Of a stretch of 64,000 bases of DNA, positions 8,393 to 16,970 are shown piece by piece. Each line of letters starts with the position of its first letter. Within the stretch, counting starts at the first letter, position 1. The stretch is from DASSUW01 sp963849695. Its GTDB lineage: Bacteria; Actinomycetota; Thermoleophilia; Solirubrobacterales; Solirubrobacteraceae. The notes under the pieces were generated by a model, which ran no database searches, was not told where the DNA came from, and saw nothing but the letters and a program-made list of their open reading frames with translations. Location: contig CAWKIT010000031.1 in NCBI GenBank assembly GCA_963849695.1, forward strand, positions 1-64,000, given 5' to 3'. The position numbers and the translations under genes are program-made.

Positions 8393-9330
8393 GCCGCGCC
8401 TCCTCAGCTCTCCCCTCCTCACCGCAGGCGGGGGCGGTCGTGACGGCCGCCCCCGCCTGGCTCGTGTGGACGGCGCTCTGGATCGTCTACCTGGTCTGGG
8501 GCTCGACGTACCTGGCGATCCGCATCATGGTCGAGACGGTGCCGCCGCTGCTCGGCGCCGGCGTGCGCTTCACGGTCGCGGGCGCGGTGATGCTCGCGGT
8601 GCTGGCGGTGCGCCGCTCCGTGCGGCCGACCCGCGCGCAGCTGCTGAGCGCGCTGCTCGTCGGCATGCTGCTGCCGGGCGCCAACGCGGTCGTCAGCGTC
8701 GCCGAACAGGAGGTGCCGTCGGCGATGGCGGCGCTGCTGATCGCGTCCGTCCCGCTGTGGGTGCTGCTGATGCGCCGGGCAGCGGGCGAGCCGGTCTCGC
8801 GCGCGGGCATCGCGGCCGTGCTCGTGGGCTTCGCGGGCGTGGCGCTGCTGCTCAAGCCGGGCGAGCAGTCCGGCGACGCGACCGTGCTCGGGCTCGGCGC
8901 CGTGGTCGTGGCGGCGGTCATGTGGGCGAGCGGCTCGTTCGCGTCACCGCGGATCCGCCTACCGGGCGATCCGCTGGTATCGACCGCCTGGCAGATGCTC
9001 CTGGGCGGCGTGGTGATCGTCGCGGTCGGGCTCGCGCTCGGCGAGGCCGGCGAGGTGGACGTCGACGCGTTCTCGACGCGGTCTCTGATCGCGCTCGCCT
9101 ACCTCATCGTGTTCGGCTCCTGGCTGGCGTACACGGCTTACGCGTGGCTGCTGCAGAACGCGCCGATCTCGAAGGTGTCCACGTACGCGTACGTGAACCC
9201 GGTGGTCGCGATCGTGCTCGGCTTCCTGATCCTCGACGAGGTGATCACGCCGATCACGCTGGTCGGGGCGGCGATCATCGTCGTCTCGGTCGCCCTGGTG
9301 GTGCGGATCGAGAACGCGCGGCGGCCCTAA
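8389..9330 (+). CDS. EamA/DMT-superfamily membrane exporter
   Basis: About ten hydrophobic segments in two EamA halves are visible. The first helix carries the typical VWGSTYLAIR motif and the second half repeats the fold, ending ILDEVITPITLVGAAIIVVSVALV. Such proteins (RhaT/YdcZ/RarD-like) export amino acids or other small metabolites. The GTG at 8389 overlaps the preceding stop (GTGA). GTG at 8440, just before the first helix, is an equally possible start and would give 296 residues. Control by the adjacent LysR protein is likely from layout only. Confidence 0.88.
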   Translation: MSRASSALPSSPQAGAVVTAAPAWLVWTALWIVYLVWGSTYLAIRIMVETVPPLLGAGVRFTVAGAVMLAVLAVRRSVRPTRAQLLSALLVGMLLPGANAVVSVAEQEVPSAMAALLIASVPLWVLLMRRAAGEPVSRAGIAAVLVGFAGVALLLKPGEQSGDATVLGLGAVVVAAVMWASGSFASPRIRLPGDPLVSTAWQMLLGGVVIVAVGLALGEAGEVDVDAFSTRSLIALAYLIVFGSWLAYTAYAWLLQNAPISKVSTYAYVNPVVAIVLGFLILDEVITPITLVGAAIIVVSVALVVRIENARRP

Positions 9331-9348
9331 GGGGGACTGTCCCCCTTA
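9328..9348. terminator. Perfect inverted repeat containing both stop codons of convergent genes
   Basis: TAAGGGGGAC and GTCCCCCTTA form a 10-bp perfect inverted repeat around a single central base. The first three bases are the TAA stop of the EamA gene. The last three are the reverse complement of the TAA stop of the Lrp/AsnC gene. It is well placed to stop transcription from both sides. Confidence 0.7.
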
Positions 9349-9795
9349 CGTTGGTGGGTCCTCGAACGGCCGCTCGAACAGGGTCGAGAGGACGATCTGG
9401 GTCTGGGTGCGGGTGACGCCCGGGTGGTCGCGCAGACGCTCGAGCGACTCCTCGAGGTGCGCGGTGTCGCGGGCGCGCACGTGGAGCACCGCGCTCGCCT
9501 CGCCGGCGACCGTGTAGGCGGCCTCGACCTCGGGATGGCGCTCGACCGCCTCGCGCACCTCGGCCGCGGCCATCCGCCCCTCGGTGTAGAGCGCCACCAG
9601 CGCGTGCGTCCGCCAGCCGAAGCGGCCGGGGTCGACCTGCGCGGTGTAGCCGCGGATCACGCCGTCGGCCTCGAGCCGGTCGACGCGCCGCTTCACCGCG
9701 GGGGCCGACAGCGAGACGCGCATTCCGATGCTCTGGAACGAACGGCGGGCGTTCTGACGCAGGAGCGCAACGATCTGCCGGTCGATGTCGTCCAC
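9346..9795 (-). CDS. Lrp/AsnC-family transcriptional regulator
   Basis: With the GTG start at 9795 the protein has 149 residues, the usual Lrp/AsnC size. It begins VDDIDRQIVALLRQNARRSF, the standard first helix. A helix-turn-helix follows (LSAPAVKRRVDRLEADGVI), then the RAM ligand-binding domain with TRTQTQIVLSTL near the end. The frame is open to 9858, but the extra 21 residues do not resemble the family. It is transcribed away from hppD across about 100 bp, so control of tyrosine breakdown by an aromatic amino acid or related ligand is a reasonable inference. Confidence 0.9.
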   Translation of the reverse strand: MDDIDRQIVALLRQNARRSFQSIGMRVSLSAPAVKRRVDRLEADGVIRGYTAQVDPGRFGWRTHALVALYTEGRMAAAEVREAVERHPEVEAAYTVAGEASAVLHVRARDTAHLEESLERLRDHPGVTRTQTQIVLSTLFERPFEDPPT

Positions 9796-9899
9796 AGCCC
9801 GGTCATTCTGGCATGGAGCGCAATGGATTGCGCTTGTGAGTGGCGCTCGACAGCGCAACCATGAACCGAGCGAATTTGAACTATGAGGGAGGTCTGTCC

Positions 9900-11024
9900 G
9901 TGAGCACCCAACCCGTCGTCGCCCCTGAAGCCCAGGGCCATGACGACTTCATGCCGCTGCACGGCATCGACCACGTCGAGCTCTATGTCGGCAACGCGCT
10001 CCAGTCCGCGTACTTCTATATCCACGTGCTCGGCTTCCGCGAGGTCGCGTACGCCGGCCTCCACACCGGGGTCCGCGACCGCACCTCGCACGTGCTCGAG
10101 CAGGGCCGGATCCGGCTCGTCCTGACCGGCGCGCTCACCCCCGACCACGAGATCGGCCTCCACGCCGCCCGTCATGGCGACGGCGTGAAGGTGATCGCCC
10201 TGTCGGTGCCCGACGTCGAGCACGCCTACCGCGAGGCGACCGCACGGGGCGCCCAGGGCGTGCGCGAGCCGTGGGAGGAGCAGGACGAGCACGGGACCAT
10301 CCGCCTCGCGAGCATCGCGGCCTACGGCGAGACGCTGCACACCTTCGTCGACCGCTCGAACTACCACGGGCCGTTCAAGCCCGGCTTCGAGGCGCGCGAC
10401 CGCAGCGCCGGCGACGTCGGCCTGCTCGCGATCGACCACATCGTCGGCAACGTCGAGCTCGGCGCGATGGAGACCTGGGTGAAGTTCTACGAGGACGTCT
10501 TCGGGATGACGGAGATGCTCCACTTCACCGACGAGGCGATCTCTACCGAGTACTCGGCGCTGATGTCGAAGGTGGTGACGAGCGGCAACGGCCGCGTCAA
10601 GTTCCCGATCAACGAGCCCGCCGAGGGCAAGCGCAAGTCGCAGATCGACGAGTACCTCGAGTTCTACGACGGCGCCGGGGCGCAGCACATCGCGGTCGCC
10701 ACGCGTGACATCGTGCGCACGGTGACGGAGCTGCGCGAGCGCGGGATCGAGTTCCTGCACGTCCCGGAGACGTACTACGACGACGTCCCGGAGCGGATCG
10801 GCGAGATCAAGGAGTCGCTCGAGGACCTCCGCCGGCTCGGCATCCTCGTCGACCGCGACGACGAGGGCTACATGCTGCAGATCTTCACCAAGCCGATCGC
10901 CGATCGCCCGACGATGTTCTACGAGGTCATCGAGCGCCACGGCGCCCGCGGCTTCGGCGAGGGCAACTTCAAGGCGCTCTTCGAGGCGATCGAGCGCGAG
11001 CAGGATCTGAGGGGGAATCTCTGA
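9900..11024 (+). CDS. hppD: 4-hydroxyphenylpyruvate dioxygenase
   Basis: This 374-residue enzyme converts 4-hydroxyphenylpyruvate to homogentisate, the second step of tyrosine catabolism. Two VOC-type halves are visible. Likely iron ligands are the His in IDHIVGNVE, the His in AQHIAVATRD and the Glu in MFYEVIER, followed by the GFGEGNFKALFEAIE C-terminal helix typical of the family. The GTG at 9900 is chosen because GAGGGAGG lies 7 bases upstream; the frame is open from 9840. It overlaps hmgA by one base (TGATG), so the two are co-translated, and the product of this enzyme is the substrate of the next. Confidence 0.95.
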   Translation: MSTQPVVAPEAQGHDDFMPLHGIDHVELYVGNALQSAYFYIHVLGFREVAYAGLHTGVRDRTSHVLEQGRIRLVLTGALTPDHEIGLHAARHGDGVKVIALSVPDVEHAYREATARGAQGVREPWEEQDEHGTIRLASIAAYGETLHTFVDRSNYHGPFKPGFEARDRSAGDVGLLAIDHIVGNVELGAMETWVKFYEDVFGMTEMLHFTDEAISTEYSALMSKVVTSGNGRVKFPINEPAEGKRKSQIDEYLEFYDGAGAQHIAVATRDIVRTVTELRERGIEFLHVPETYYDDVPERIGEIKESLEDLRRLGILVDRDDEGYMLQIFTKPIADRPTMFYEVIERHGARGFGEGNFKALFEAIEREQDLRGNL

Positions 11025-12223
11025 TGCGCTACCACTCGGTGGGACAGATCCCGCAGAAGCGGCACGTCCAGTTCCGGGACCCTGAGGCCGGGTCGGCCGG
11101 CAACGGCCAGGCGCCTCTGCTGGTGGAGGAGGTCCTCGGCTTCGAGGGCTTCTCCGGCAACGAGTCGATCCTCTACCACCTGTGGTCGCCGTGCCGGATC
11201 ACCGACGTCGGCGAGTTCACGCCGATCGAGCTCGAGGAGTGGGTGCCGGACACGCACGTGCACCGGCTCACCAACACCATGGGCATGCAGCCGATGGGCG
11301 ACTCGGTGCTGGGCCGGCAGGTGCTCCAGTACAACAACGACGTCGAGATCGGGATCTGCATCCCCGAGGCCGAGGCGGACTACTTCTACCGCGACGGCGA
11401 GGGCGACGAGGTGATCTTCGTCCACGAGGGCGAGGGCGTGGTGGAGACGATCTTCGGCACGCTGCCGTACCGGAAGTGGGACTACGTCGTGATCCCGCGC
11501 GGCACGACCTACCGGTTCCGGTTCGACACCCCGCAGCGGTGGCTGACCTTCTACACGCCGGGCGAGATCGAGACGCCGAACCGCTACCGCAACCGCTACG
11601 GCCAGCTGCTCGAGCACGCGCCGTTCTCGCAGCGAGACTTCAGGCCACCGGGCGAGCTCGTCACCCACCGCGACCGCGGCGAGTTCATGGTCAAGGTGCG
11701 GGTGCGCGGCGGCTACCAGGACTACGTGCTCGACTACCACCCGCTCGACGTCGTCGGCTGGGACGGCTACGTGTACCCGTACACGTTCAACATCGCCGAC
11801 TTCGAGCCGAAGGCCGGGCGCCTGCACCAGCCGCCTCCGGCCCACCAGACCTTCCAGGGGCCGAACTTCGTGATCTGCTCGTTCTGCCCGCGGATGCTCG
11901 ACTGGGACCCGATGGCGGTGCCGATCCCCTACCACCACTCGAACGTGCAGTCGGAGGAGATGATCTATTACGTCGACGGCCAGTTCGGCTCGCGCAAGGG
12001 CGTCGACATCGGGGCCATCACGCTGCACCCGTCGGGGCTCCCGCACGGGCCGCAGCCGGGGCTGGTCGAGAAGTCGCTGGGCGCGACGCGGACCGAGGAG
12101 CTGGCCGTGATGTGCGACACGTTCCGGCCGCTGAAGCTCACGCCGCTCTCGCGCGACCTCGACGACCCGTCGTACGCGTTCTCGTGGTACGAGGAGGGAG
12201 CGGAGCTCTCGACCACGGGCTGA
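11024..12223 (+). CDS. hmgA: Homogentisate 1,2-dioxygenase
   Basis: The 399-residue protein has the cupin-type fold of homogentisate dioxygenase, which opens the homogentisate ring to maleylacetoacetate using Fe(II). Seen features are the N-terminal YHSVGQIPQKRHVQFR, a central GDEVIFVHEGEGVVETIFG, and a C-terminal PYHHSNVQSEEMIYY followed by HPSGLPHGPQPG, which carries the probable His/Glu iron ligands. A purine-rich GAGGGGGAA ribosome site lies inside the end of hppD. No maleylacetoacetate isomerase or fumarylacetoacetase is seen downstream, so the later steps are encoded elsewhere. Confidence 0.94.
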   Translation: MRYHSVGQIPQKRHVQFRDPEAGSAGNGQAPLLVEEVLGFEGFSGNESILYHLWSPCRITDVGEFTPIELEEWVPDTHVHRLTNTMGMQPMGDSVLGRQVLQYNNDVEIGICIPEAEADYFYRDGEGDEVIFVHEGEGVVETIFGTLPYRKWDYVVIPRGTTYRFRFDTPQRWLTFYTPGEIETPNRYRNRYGQLLEHAPFSQRDFRPPGELVTHRDRGEFMVKVRVRGGYQDYVLDYHPLDVVGWDGYVYPYTFNIADFEPKAGRLHQPPPAHQTFQGPNFVICSFCPRMLDWDPMAVPIPYHHSNVQSEEMIYYVDGQFGSRKGVDIGAITLHPSGLPHGPQPGLVEKSLGATRTEELAVMCDTFRPLKLTPLSRDLDDPSYAFSWYEEGAELSTTG

Positions 12224-12224
12224 G

Positions 12225-12252
12225 CCCGGAATAGCGCCCCGGGCCGTAACGT
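12225..12252. terminator. Possible GC hairpin after hmgA
   Basis: GCCCGG and CCGGGC flank an AATAGCGCC spacer just after the hmgA stop. It may end the hppD-hmgA transcript before the DUF427 gene. The stem is short. Confidence 0.3.
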
Positions 12253-12262
12253 CTGGCCTCCT

Positions 12263-13081
12263 ATGAGCACACGGATGCAAGACGTGATCGCCCGGGGCCG
12301 GAGCGACCTGCGCCACGAGCCGATCGGCCAGCGCGTGCGGGCGACCGTCGGCGAGGACGCGGTGGTCGACAGCACGCGCGCGGTAGTGGTGTGGGAGCCG
12401 CGCCGGATCGTCCCCTCCTACGCCGTGCCGGCCGCGGACATCGGCGCCGAGCTGTCGCCGGCGCCGGCCGCCGACGGCGACGTGCCCGGCATGCTGCACC
12501 CCGGCATCCCGTTCGAGGTCCACACCGCGGCCGGCGAGCCGGTCACGATCGGCGACCGCGCGGGCGCCGGCTTCCGGCTCGCCGACCAGGACCTCGACGG
12601 CTATGTGGTCCTCGATTTCGGCGCCTTCGACGGCTGGTACGAGGAGGACGAGCGGATCGCCGGCCACCCGCGCGATCCGTTCCACCGCGTCGACGTCCGC
12701 CAGAGCTCGCGACCGGTGCGGATCGAGCTCGACGGCGATCTCGTGGCCGAGAGCACGCGTGCCCGCATGCTGTTCGAGACGGGCCTGCCGGTTCGCTTCT
12801 ACCTGCCGCGCGAGGACGTCCGCGTCGAGCTGCATCCCAGCTCACAGCGCACCTATTGCCCCTACAAGGGCGAGGCGTCGTACTGGTCGGTCGACGCCGG
12901 CGGGCGCCGCCGCGACAACCTGGGCTGGAGCTACGAGCAGCCACTGCCCGACGGCCCCCTCGTCACCGGGCTCGTCGCGTTCTGGAACGAGGTCGTCGAC
13001 GTGTCCCTCGACGGCGAGCGGCTCGAGCGCCCCGGCGGCCCATTCGCCGAGGCGCTGCGCGACGAGTTCGGCGTCGGTTAG
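12263..13081 (+). CDS. Two-domain DUF427 family protein
   Basis: The 272-residue protein holds two DUF427-like halves. The second (from about residue 155) is clearest, with VRIELDGDLVAESTRARML, GLPVRFYLPREDVR, a TYCPYKGEASYWSV segment and a WSYEQPLP stretch. The first half (from about residue 20) is more diverged. DUF427 is a compact fold of unknown biochemical function common in actinobacteria. The ATG lies 39 bases after hmgA with no strong ribosome-binding site, so coupling to tyrosine breakdown is uncertain. Confidence 0.88.
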   Translation: MSTRMQDVIARGRSDLRHEPIGQRVRATVGEDAVVDSTRAVVVWEPRRIVPSYAVPAADIGAELSPAPAADGDVPGMLHPGIPFEVHTAAGEPVTIGDRAGAGFRLADQDLDGYVVLDFGAFDGWYEEDERIAGHPRDPFHRVDVRQSSRPVRIELDGDLVAESTRARMLFETGLPVRFYLPREDVRVELHPSSQRTYCPYKGEASYWSVDAGGRRRDNLGWSYEQPLPDGPLVTGLVAFWNEVVDVSLDGERLERPGGPFAEALRDEFGVG

Positions 13082-13291
13082 GCCGCCCCGAATAAGCCGA
13101 ACAGGCCGGCCTGCCGGTCACGGCTTCGACCTCGACAACACGGCGGCCGCTCATGACGCGGTCGAGGCCGCAGCCGTCGGGGGGTCCTCAGCCGCCGCTG
13201 GAACGACGACGTATTTCGGGCGCCCCGCCGGGACTCTTCCGTATGACCTCGACGCACCTCAGTCGCGTCACAACCCCCCGAAGGGACCCAC

Positions 13292-13966
13292 ATGCACAGG
13301 CACGGCAACCGCATCGGAGCGACAGCGCTCGGTACTCTGAGCCGGCACCGTACGCGCGGGGGGTCCGTCGCCGGTGCGACGCTGGTCAGCGCCCTGCTCC
13401 TGATCGCGCTCGCGACCACCGTCGGCACGGCGTGGGCGGCTCCCGATCGCGACGCCCCACTGAACGATCCCGTCCCGCAGCAGACGACTCCCGACGAGGA
13501 CGAGTGCGTCGAGAACCCCGTCCCCGGCGGGGTTCTGTGCGCGCCCGAGATCGTCGTCACGGCGACGCCGACCCCGGAGCCGCCGGTTATCGACACATCG
13601 CCGGACCTGTCGCGGCCCGACACCCCTGGGCTGAGCCCGGGTGCCGGCAGCGACGCCAACAAGCGGTTGGACCTGCTGATCGCGAAGCTCGATGCGCGGA
13701 TGGAGCGGTGCGGGACGACGACCACCGGCAACTACTGGGACGGAACGGACAGCGAGCACGTCGCCGAGGCGATCAACGACGTCCACCGCCAGCACGATCC
13801 GCGCTACAAGACGGGCGATCCCATCGTGTTTCCGCCGCAGCTCGATCGCGCGCTGGAAGCGGGCGAGTGGGAGCGCCGCTGGGACGACGCGACGAAGTAC
13901 CTGCAGGCAAACGGCTGGGTCTTCGACATGCGCCGCCAGCAGTGGAAGCGCTTCACCTGCGTCTGA
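13292..13966 (+). CDS. Secreted or membrane-anchored protein, unknown function
   Basis: I do not recognise this 224-residue protein. A basic N-terminus is followed by one hydrophobic segment (about residues 27-48, ending near TAWAAP) that fits a signal peptide or anchor. A Pro/Thr/Asp-rich linker comes next, then a C-terminal domain from about residue 112 with NKRLDLLIAKLDARMERC and GEWERRWDDATKYLQANGW, ending in a Cys. Two cysteines near residue 70 (DECVENPVPGGVLCAP) and two later ones could pair outside the cell. AAGGGA lies 5 bases before the ATG. Confidence 0.7.
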   Translation: MHRHGNRIGATALGTLSRHRTRGGSVAGATLVSALLLIALATTVGTAWAAPDRDAPLNDPVPQQTTPDEDECVENPVPGGVLCAPEIVVTATPTPEPPVIDTSPDLSRPDTPGLSPGAGSDANKRLDLLIAKLDARMERCGTTTTGNYWDGTDSEHVAEAINDVHRQHDPRYKTGDPIVFPPQLDRALEAGEWERRWDDATKYLQANGWVFDMRRQQWKRFTCV

Positions 13967-14162
13967 CTCCGCGCCGGGCCGCAGAGGCGCCCGGCGCGCG
14001 CCGGGCGCGCGCCGGCAGCAAGGTGTCGCGACGTTGCGGACCGGCGCGGCGGCGCTGAAGGCCGGGAACACCGATCTGCGCGCCACCCAGAGCCTGAGCG
14101 GCCCGGTGCATCCATGCGCGCGCGAGATCCTCGCAGTCGCGGAAACCGCTAGACCTCTCTCT

Positions 14163-15281
14163 GTGAGCGAGCGACCGAGCTTCACCGTCGAGTACCTGAA
14201 GCCGGTCGAGATCGAGGCCGAGCCGCTCCCTGACGATTTCTCGCCGTCACGGCTGCGGCGCTCGCTGCTGGCCTTCGCCGTGGTCGTGCTCGTGGTCGTC
14301 GCCGCGGTCGTGCTCGTCCCCGGTCTGAGCTCCCTGCGCAACAGCTTCATGGGCGCGCAGCCCGGATGGCTGGTGCTCGCCGCCCTGCTCCAGCTCGGAT
14401 CGTGCGCGGCCTACGTGCTCGTGTTCCGCGGCGTGTTCTGCCGGCGCATGAGCTGGCGCACGAGCACCGAGATCGGGCTGTCCGAGCTCGCGGCGAACTC
14501 CGTCTTCTCGATCGGCGGAGCGGGTGGCCTTGCGCTCGGTGCATGGATCCTGCGACGCGGCGGCCTCGCCGCCGACTTCATCGCCCGCCGCACTGTGGCG
14601 TTCTTCCTGCTGACGAGCCTCGCCAACGTCGGCTTTCTCGCGCTCGGGGGCGTAGCGCTGGCCGCCGGCATCCTGGCCGGGTCGCCAGGCCCTCTGCTCG
14701 GCCTGATCCCGGCCGTGGCCGCTGCACTGGCGATCGCGCTTGCGCTTGGGGCGCGCCGGCTTGCGGGAACACTCGCACGGCGCTCGATGCGAGCCCGGCT
14801 CGTCGCCGGCGCAAGCGCGCTCGGTGACGGCATGGACGAGGCGCAGCGGCTGTTGCGGACGGGTGATCCGGCGATCCTGGCCGGCGCCTCCGGCTACATG
14901 CTCTTCGACGTCGCGATGCTCGGGGTCTGCTTCGCCGCCTTCGGCAACGACGTCCCGCCGGTCGGCGTTCTGCTCGTGGCCTACATCCTCGGCCAGCTCG
15001 GAAGCCTGATCCCGATCCCCGGCGGGATCGGCGGCGTCGACGCCGGTCTCATCGGCGTCCTCGTGCTCTACGGCGTGGACGCGACCGACGCGGCCGTCGC
15101 CGTGATCGCCTACCGCGGGCTGCTGCTGTTCATCCCGGCGGCACTCGGCCTCCCGGCGCTCGCCATCCTGCGGCGCCGGCTGCGCGCCGAGTCGCACGAC
15201 ATCGCCGCCTGCGCGCCCGGGGAGTCCGTGGAGGTGCTCGGCCGCGGCGTCGTGCGGCGACCCGGACCCGTCGTGCCCTAG
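14163..15281 (+). CDS. Lysylphosphatidylglycerol synthase transmembrane-region/UPF0104-type membrane protein
   Basis: With the GTG start at 14163 the protein has 372 residues. After a short cytoplasmic N-terminus it shows about eight hydrophobic helices with the family pattern SELAANSVFSIGGAGGLALG and LIPIPGGIGGVDAGLIGVLVLYG, the latter being the best-conserved motif of the LPG-synthase transmembrane region/AglD-type family. The catalytic lysyl-transfer domain of MprF is absent, so this is the flippase-like membrane part alone. Such stand-alone proteins are linked to lipid or glycolipid handling. The substrate is not visible. The frame is open upstream to 13692, but that part does not resemble the family. 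Confidence 0.82.
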   Translation: MSERPSFTVEYLKPVEIEAEPLPDDFSPSRLRRSLLAFAVVVLVVVAAVVLVPGLSSLRNSFMGAQPGWLVLAALLQLGSCAAYVLVFRGVFCRRMSWRTSTEIGLSELAANSVFSIGGAGGLALGAWILRRGGLAADFIARRTVAFFLLTSLANVGFLALGGVALAAGILAGSPGPLLGLIPAVAAALAIALALGARRLAGTLARRSMRARLVAGASALGDGMDEAQRLLRTGDPAILAGASGYMLFDVAMLGVCFAAFGNDVPPVGVLLVAYILGQLGSLIPIPGGIGGVDAGLIGVLVLYGVDATDAAVAVIAYRGLLLFIPAALGLPALAILRRRLRAESHDIAACAPGESVEVLGRGVVRRPGPVVP

Positions 15282-15309
15282 CCGCCTGGGCCTGCGCGAC
15301 GAGTCGATG

Positions 15310-15690
15310 TCACCTCCAGAAGTCGTCGTCGCGCTCGGAGTCGCCGCCCCTGGGCTTGCGACCGCCGATGCAGATGAGGTCGAGCCCCTCGGGCCCGGCA
15401 TCGAACGACCGCATGACCGCGGGAGCGACGCGTAGGACGTCCCACACTTCGAGGTCTACGATCTCGTCGTCGAGCTTGGCGCGGCCCGACCCTGCGACGA
15501 CGACGTAGGCCTCCTCCTGCTCGCGATGCCGGTGGCCGTATGGCATCCGCGCCCCGGGCTCGTAGGTGAAGCGGCTGACGCCGAGCTCCTGGGAGCGGAG
15601 CGCGTTCCGCGCCATCTTCCACTGCATCGGAGCGCCCTTCGGACTCGTGTCGCGAAGGCGCCGGAAGTTCGTCTTCGTCCAGTCGGCCAT
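15310..15690 (-). CDS. Small cupin-domain protein
   Basis: The 126-residue product from ATG 15690 has a cupin core: GARMPYGHRHREQEEAYVVV carries the HxH...E metal-binding motif 1, and LEVWDVLRVAP with FDAGPEGLDLICIG forms motif 2. The start MADWTKTNFRRL is preferred to the longer frame from 15810, whose first 40 residues are unlike cupins. Small cupins act as enzymes, sensors or sugar binders; no function can be assigned. Confidence 0.8.
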   Translation of the reverse strand: MADWTKTNFRRLRDTSPKGAPMQWKMARNALRSQELGVSRFTYEPGARMPYGHRHREQEEAYVVVAGSGRAKLDDEIVDLEVWDVLRVAPAVMRSFDAGPEGLDLICIGGRKPRGGDSERDDDFWR

Positions 15691-15806
15691 GTGAGCACTA
15701 TGACCGTGCAGGGCGAAAGCGCATGACCGTCGTACATGAAACGGCTGCTCGACGGCCTCGGACGGCAAGCGCGTCACCGCCGGGCTCACGCCCATCGACC
15801 GCGCCG

Positions 15807-16499
15807 TCAACGCCGACGCTGCCGAGGCCGCATTGACCTCTCGCCGCCGATCAGGCCCCTAAGGTCGAGCCGGCTGAGCCGCTCGGGGTCGGCGAGGATG
15901 TCCATCTCGACGATCCGGCCGCCCCTCACCGTGACCGCCCCCACGGAGAACGGGCGGCCGTCCCGCGTCGAGACCATGCCTGCGACGCCGTTGATGAGAA
16001 CCGGGTGCATGACGAGCCCGATCTGCGAATAGCCCGTGGCCTGGCGGGCGACCGCCTCCGCGCCGCGGACCTCCCGCGACCCGGGGCCGAAGTCGGCTCG
16101 CAGGACGACGTCGGGGTCGAGGATCGCGACGAGCGCTTCGAAGTCGCCTTCGCGCGCGGCCGCGACGAATGCGTCGACGACCTCGCGCTGAGCGCCGAGA
16201 TCGGCGTCGGGCACGGTGTTCTCGGCCCGTACGCGGCGGCGCGCGCGGCTGGCGAGCTGGCGCGCAGCGTCGGGGGAGCGGTCGACGATCCGCGCGATCT
16301 CGCCGAACGGCACGGCGAACATGTCATGCAGGACGAACGCGAGCCGCTCGGCGGGTGTGAGCCGCTCGAGGACCACGAGCAGGGCGAGGCCGACCGCGTC
16401 GGCCAGCAGCGCCTCGTGCTCGGGGTCGGGACCGTCGGCGCGGTCGACGACCGGGTCCGGCACGTGGACCTCGCGCCGCATGTTGCGAGAGCGCAGCAT
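15807..16499 (-). pseudogene. 5'-truncated ECF41/SigJ-type sigma factor
   Basis: The readable part holds sigma region 4 (LLVVLERLTPAERLAFVLHD, then FGEIARIVDRSPDAARQLAS) and a SnoaL-like C-terminal domain (VVDAFVAAAREGDFEALVAI, DPDVVLRADFG, VRGGRIVEMDIL), the layout of ECF41 and SigJ sigma factors. In-frame homology continues a little upstream of the ATG (SLNMLRSRNMRRE is the end of region 2) and then vanishes near 16530. No region 2 core is found in any frame further upstream, so core-enzyme and -10 binding are lost. ECF41 genes are usually linked to carboxymuconolactone decarboxylase, oxidoreductase or epimerase (COE) genes; the neighbouring fragment at 16745 is an epimerase end. Confidence 0.7.
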
Positions 16500-16744
16500 G
16501 TTCAGCGACGCGGCGACGCGCGTCGACCGTGCCGGCGATGCGCGAGCCGAAGCCGCGATGTGCCACGTCGACCTCCGGTCACGGAGTTCGGCGGGATCGC
16601 GCTGTAGGCGCTACGGCGCAGCACAGCTTCCTGCGAGCGCTGCGATCGTACGACGCCTCGTGTCGTCGAGCCACTCGATGCGCAGTCGCGTCACGTGTCC
16701 GCCGACGCGTCGGGTCTACACGGCGACGAGCCCGCCGCTGCGCG

Positions 16745-16945
16745 ATGTCTGTCGATCTCGATCTCGGGGCCAATCCGCCGCGCCGCGTCCCGCGCTGGGT
16801 CGCGCGGCTGTTCGCGGGCGAGGCGGTGGTGATGATGGGAACCGAGTCACGCGGCGCGTCGAACGCGAAGGCCAAGCGGGAGCTGGGCTGGAAGCCGCGC
16901 TACCCGAGCTGGCGCCAGGGCTTCGTCGCCTCGTACGCCGGATGA
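16745..16945 (+). pseudogene. C-terminal fragment of an NAD(P)-dependent epimerase/dehydratase
   Basis: The 66-residue ORF contains PPRRVPRWVARLFAGEAVVM and ESRGASNAKAKRELGWKPRY, then PSWRQGF. This is the recognisable tail of extended short-chain dehydrogenases of the atypical epimerase type. The Rossmann domain and the YxxxK site are missing and are not found upstream in any frame. It is divergent from the truncated ECF41 sigma gene, and both have lost their 5' halves toward each other. Confidence 0.65.
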
Positions 16946-16970
16946 CGCCCGGGATATGGTGGAGCGCCGC

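Noticed and set aside
13078..13731. Minus-strand frame of 217 codons opposite the secreted protein
   Set aside because: The plus-strand frame has a ribosome site and signal peptide, and the minus frame is Arg/Ser-rich without features.
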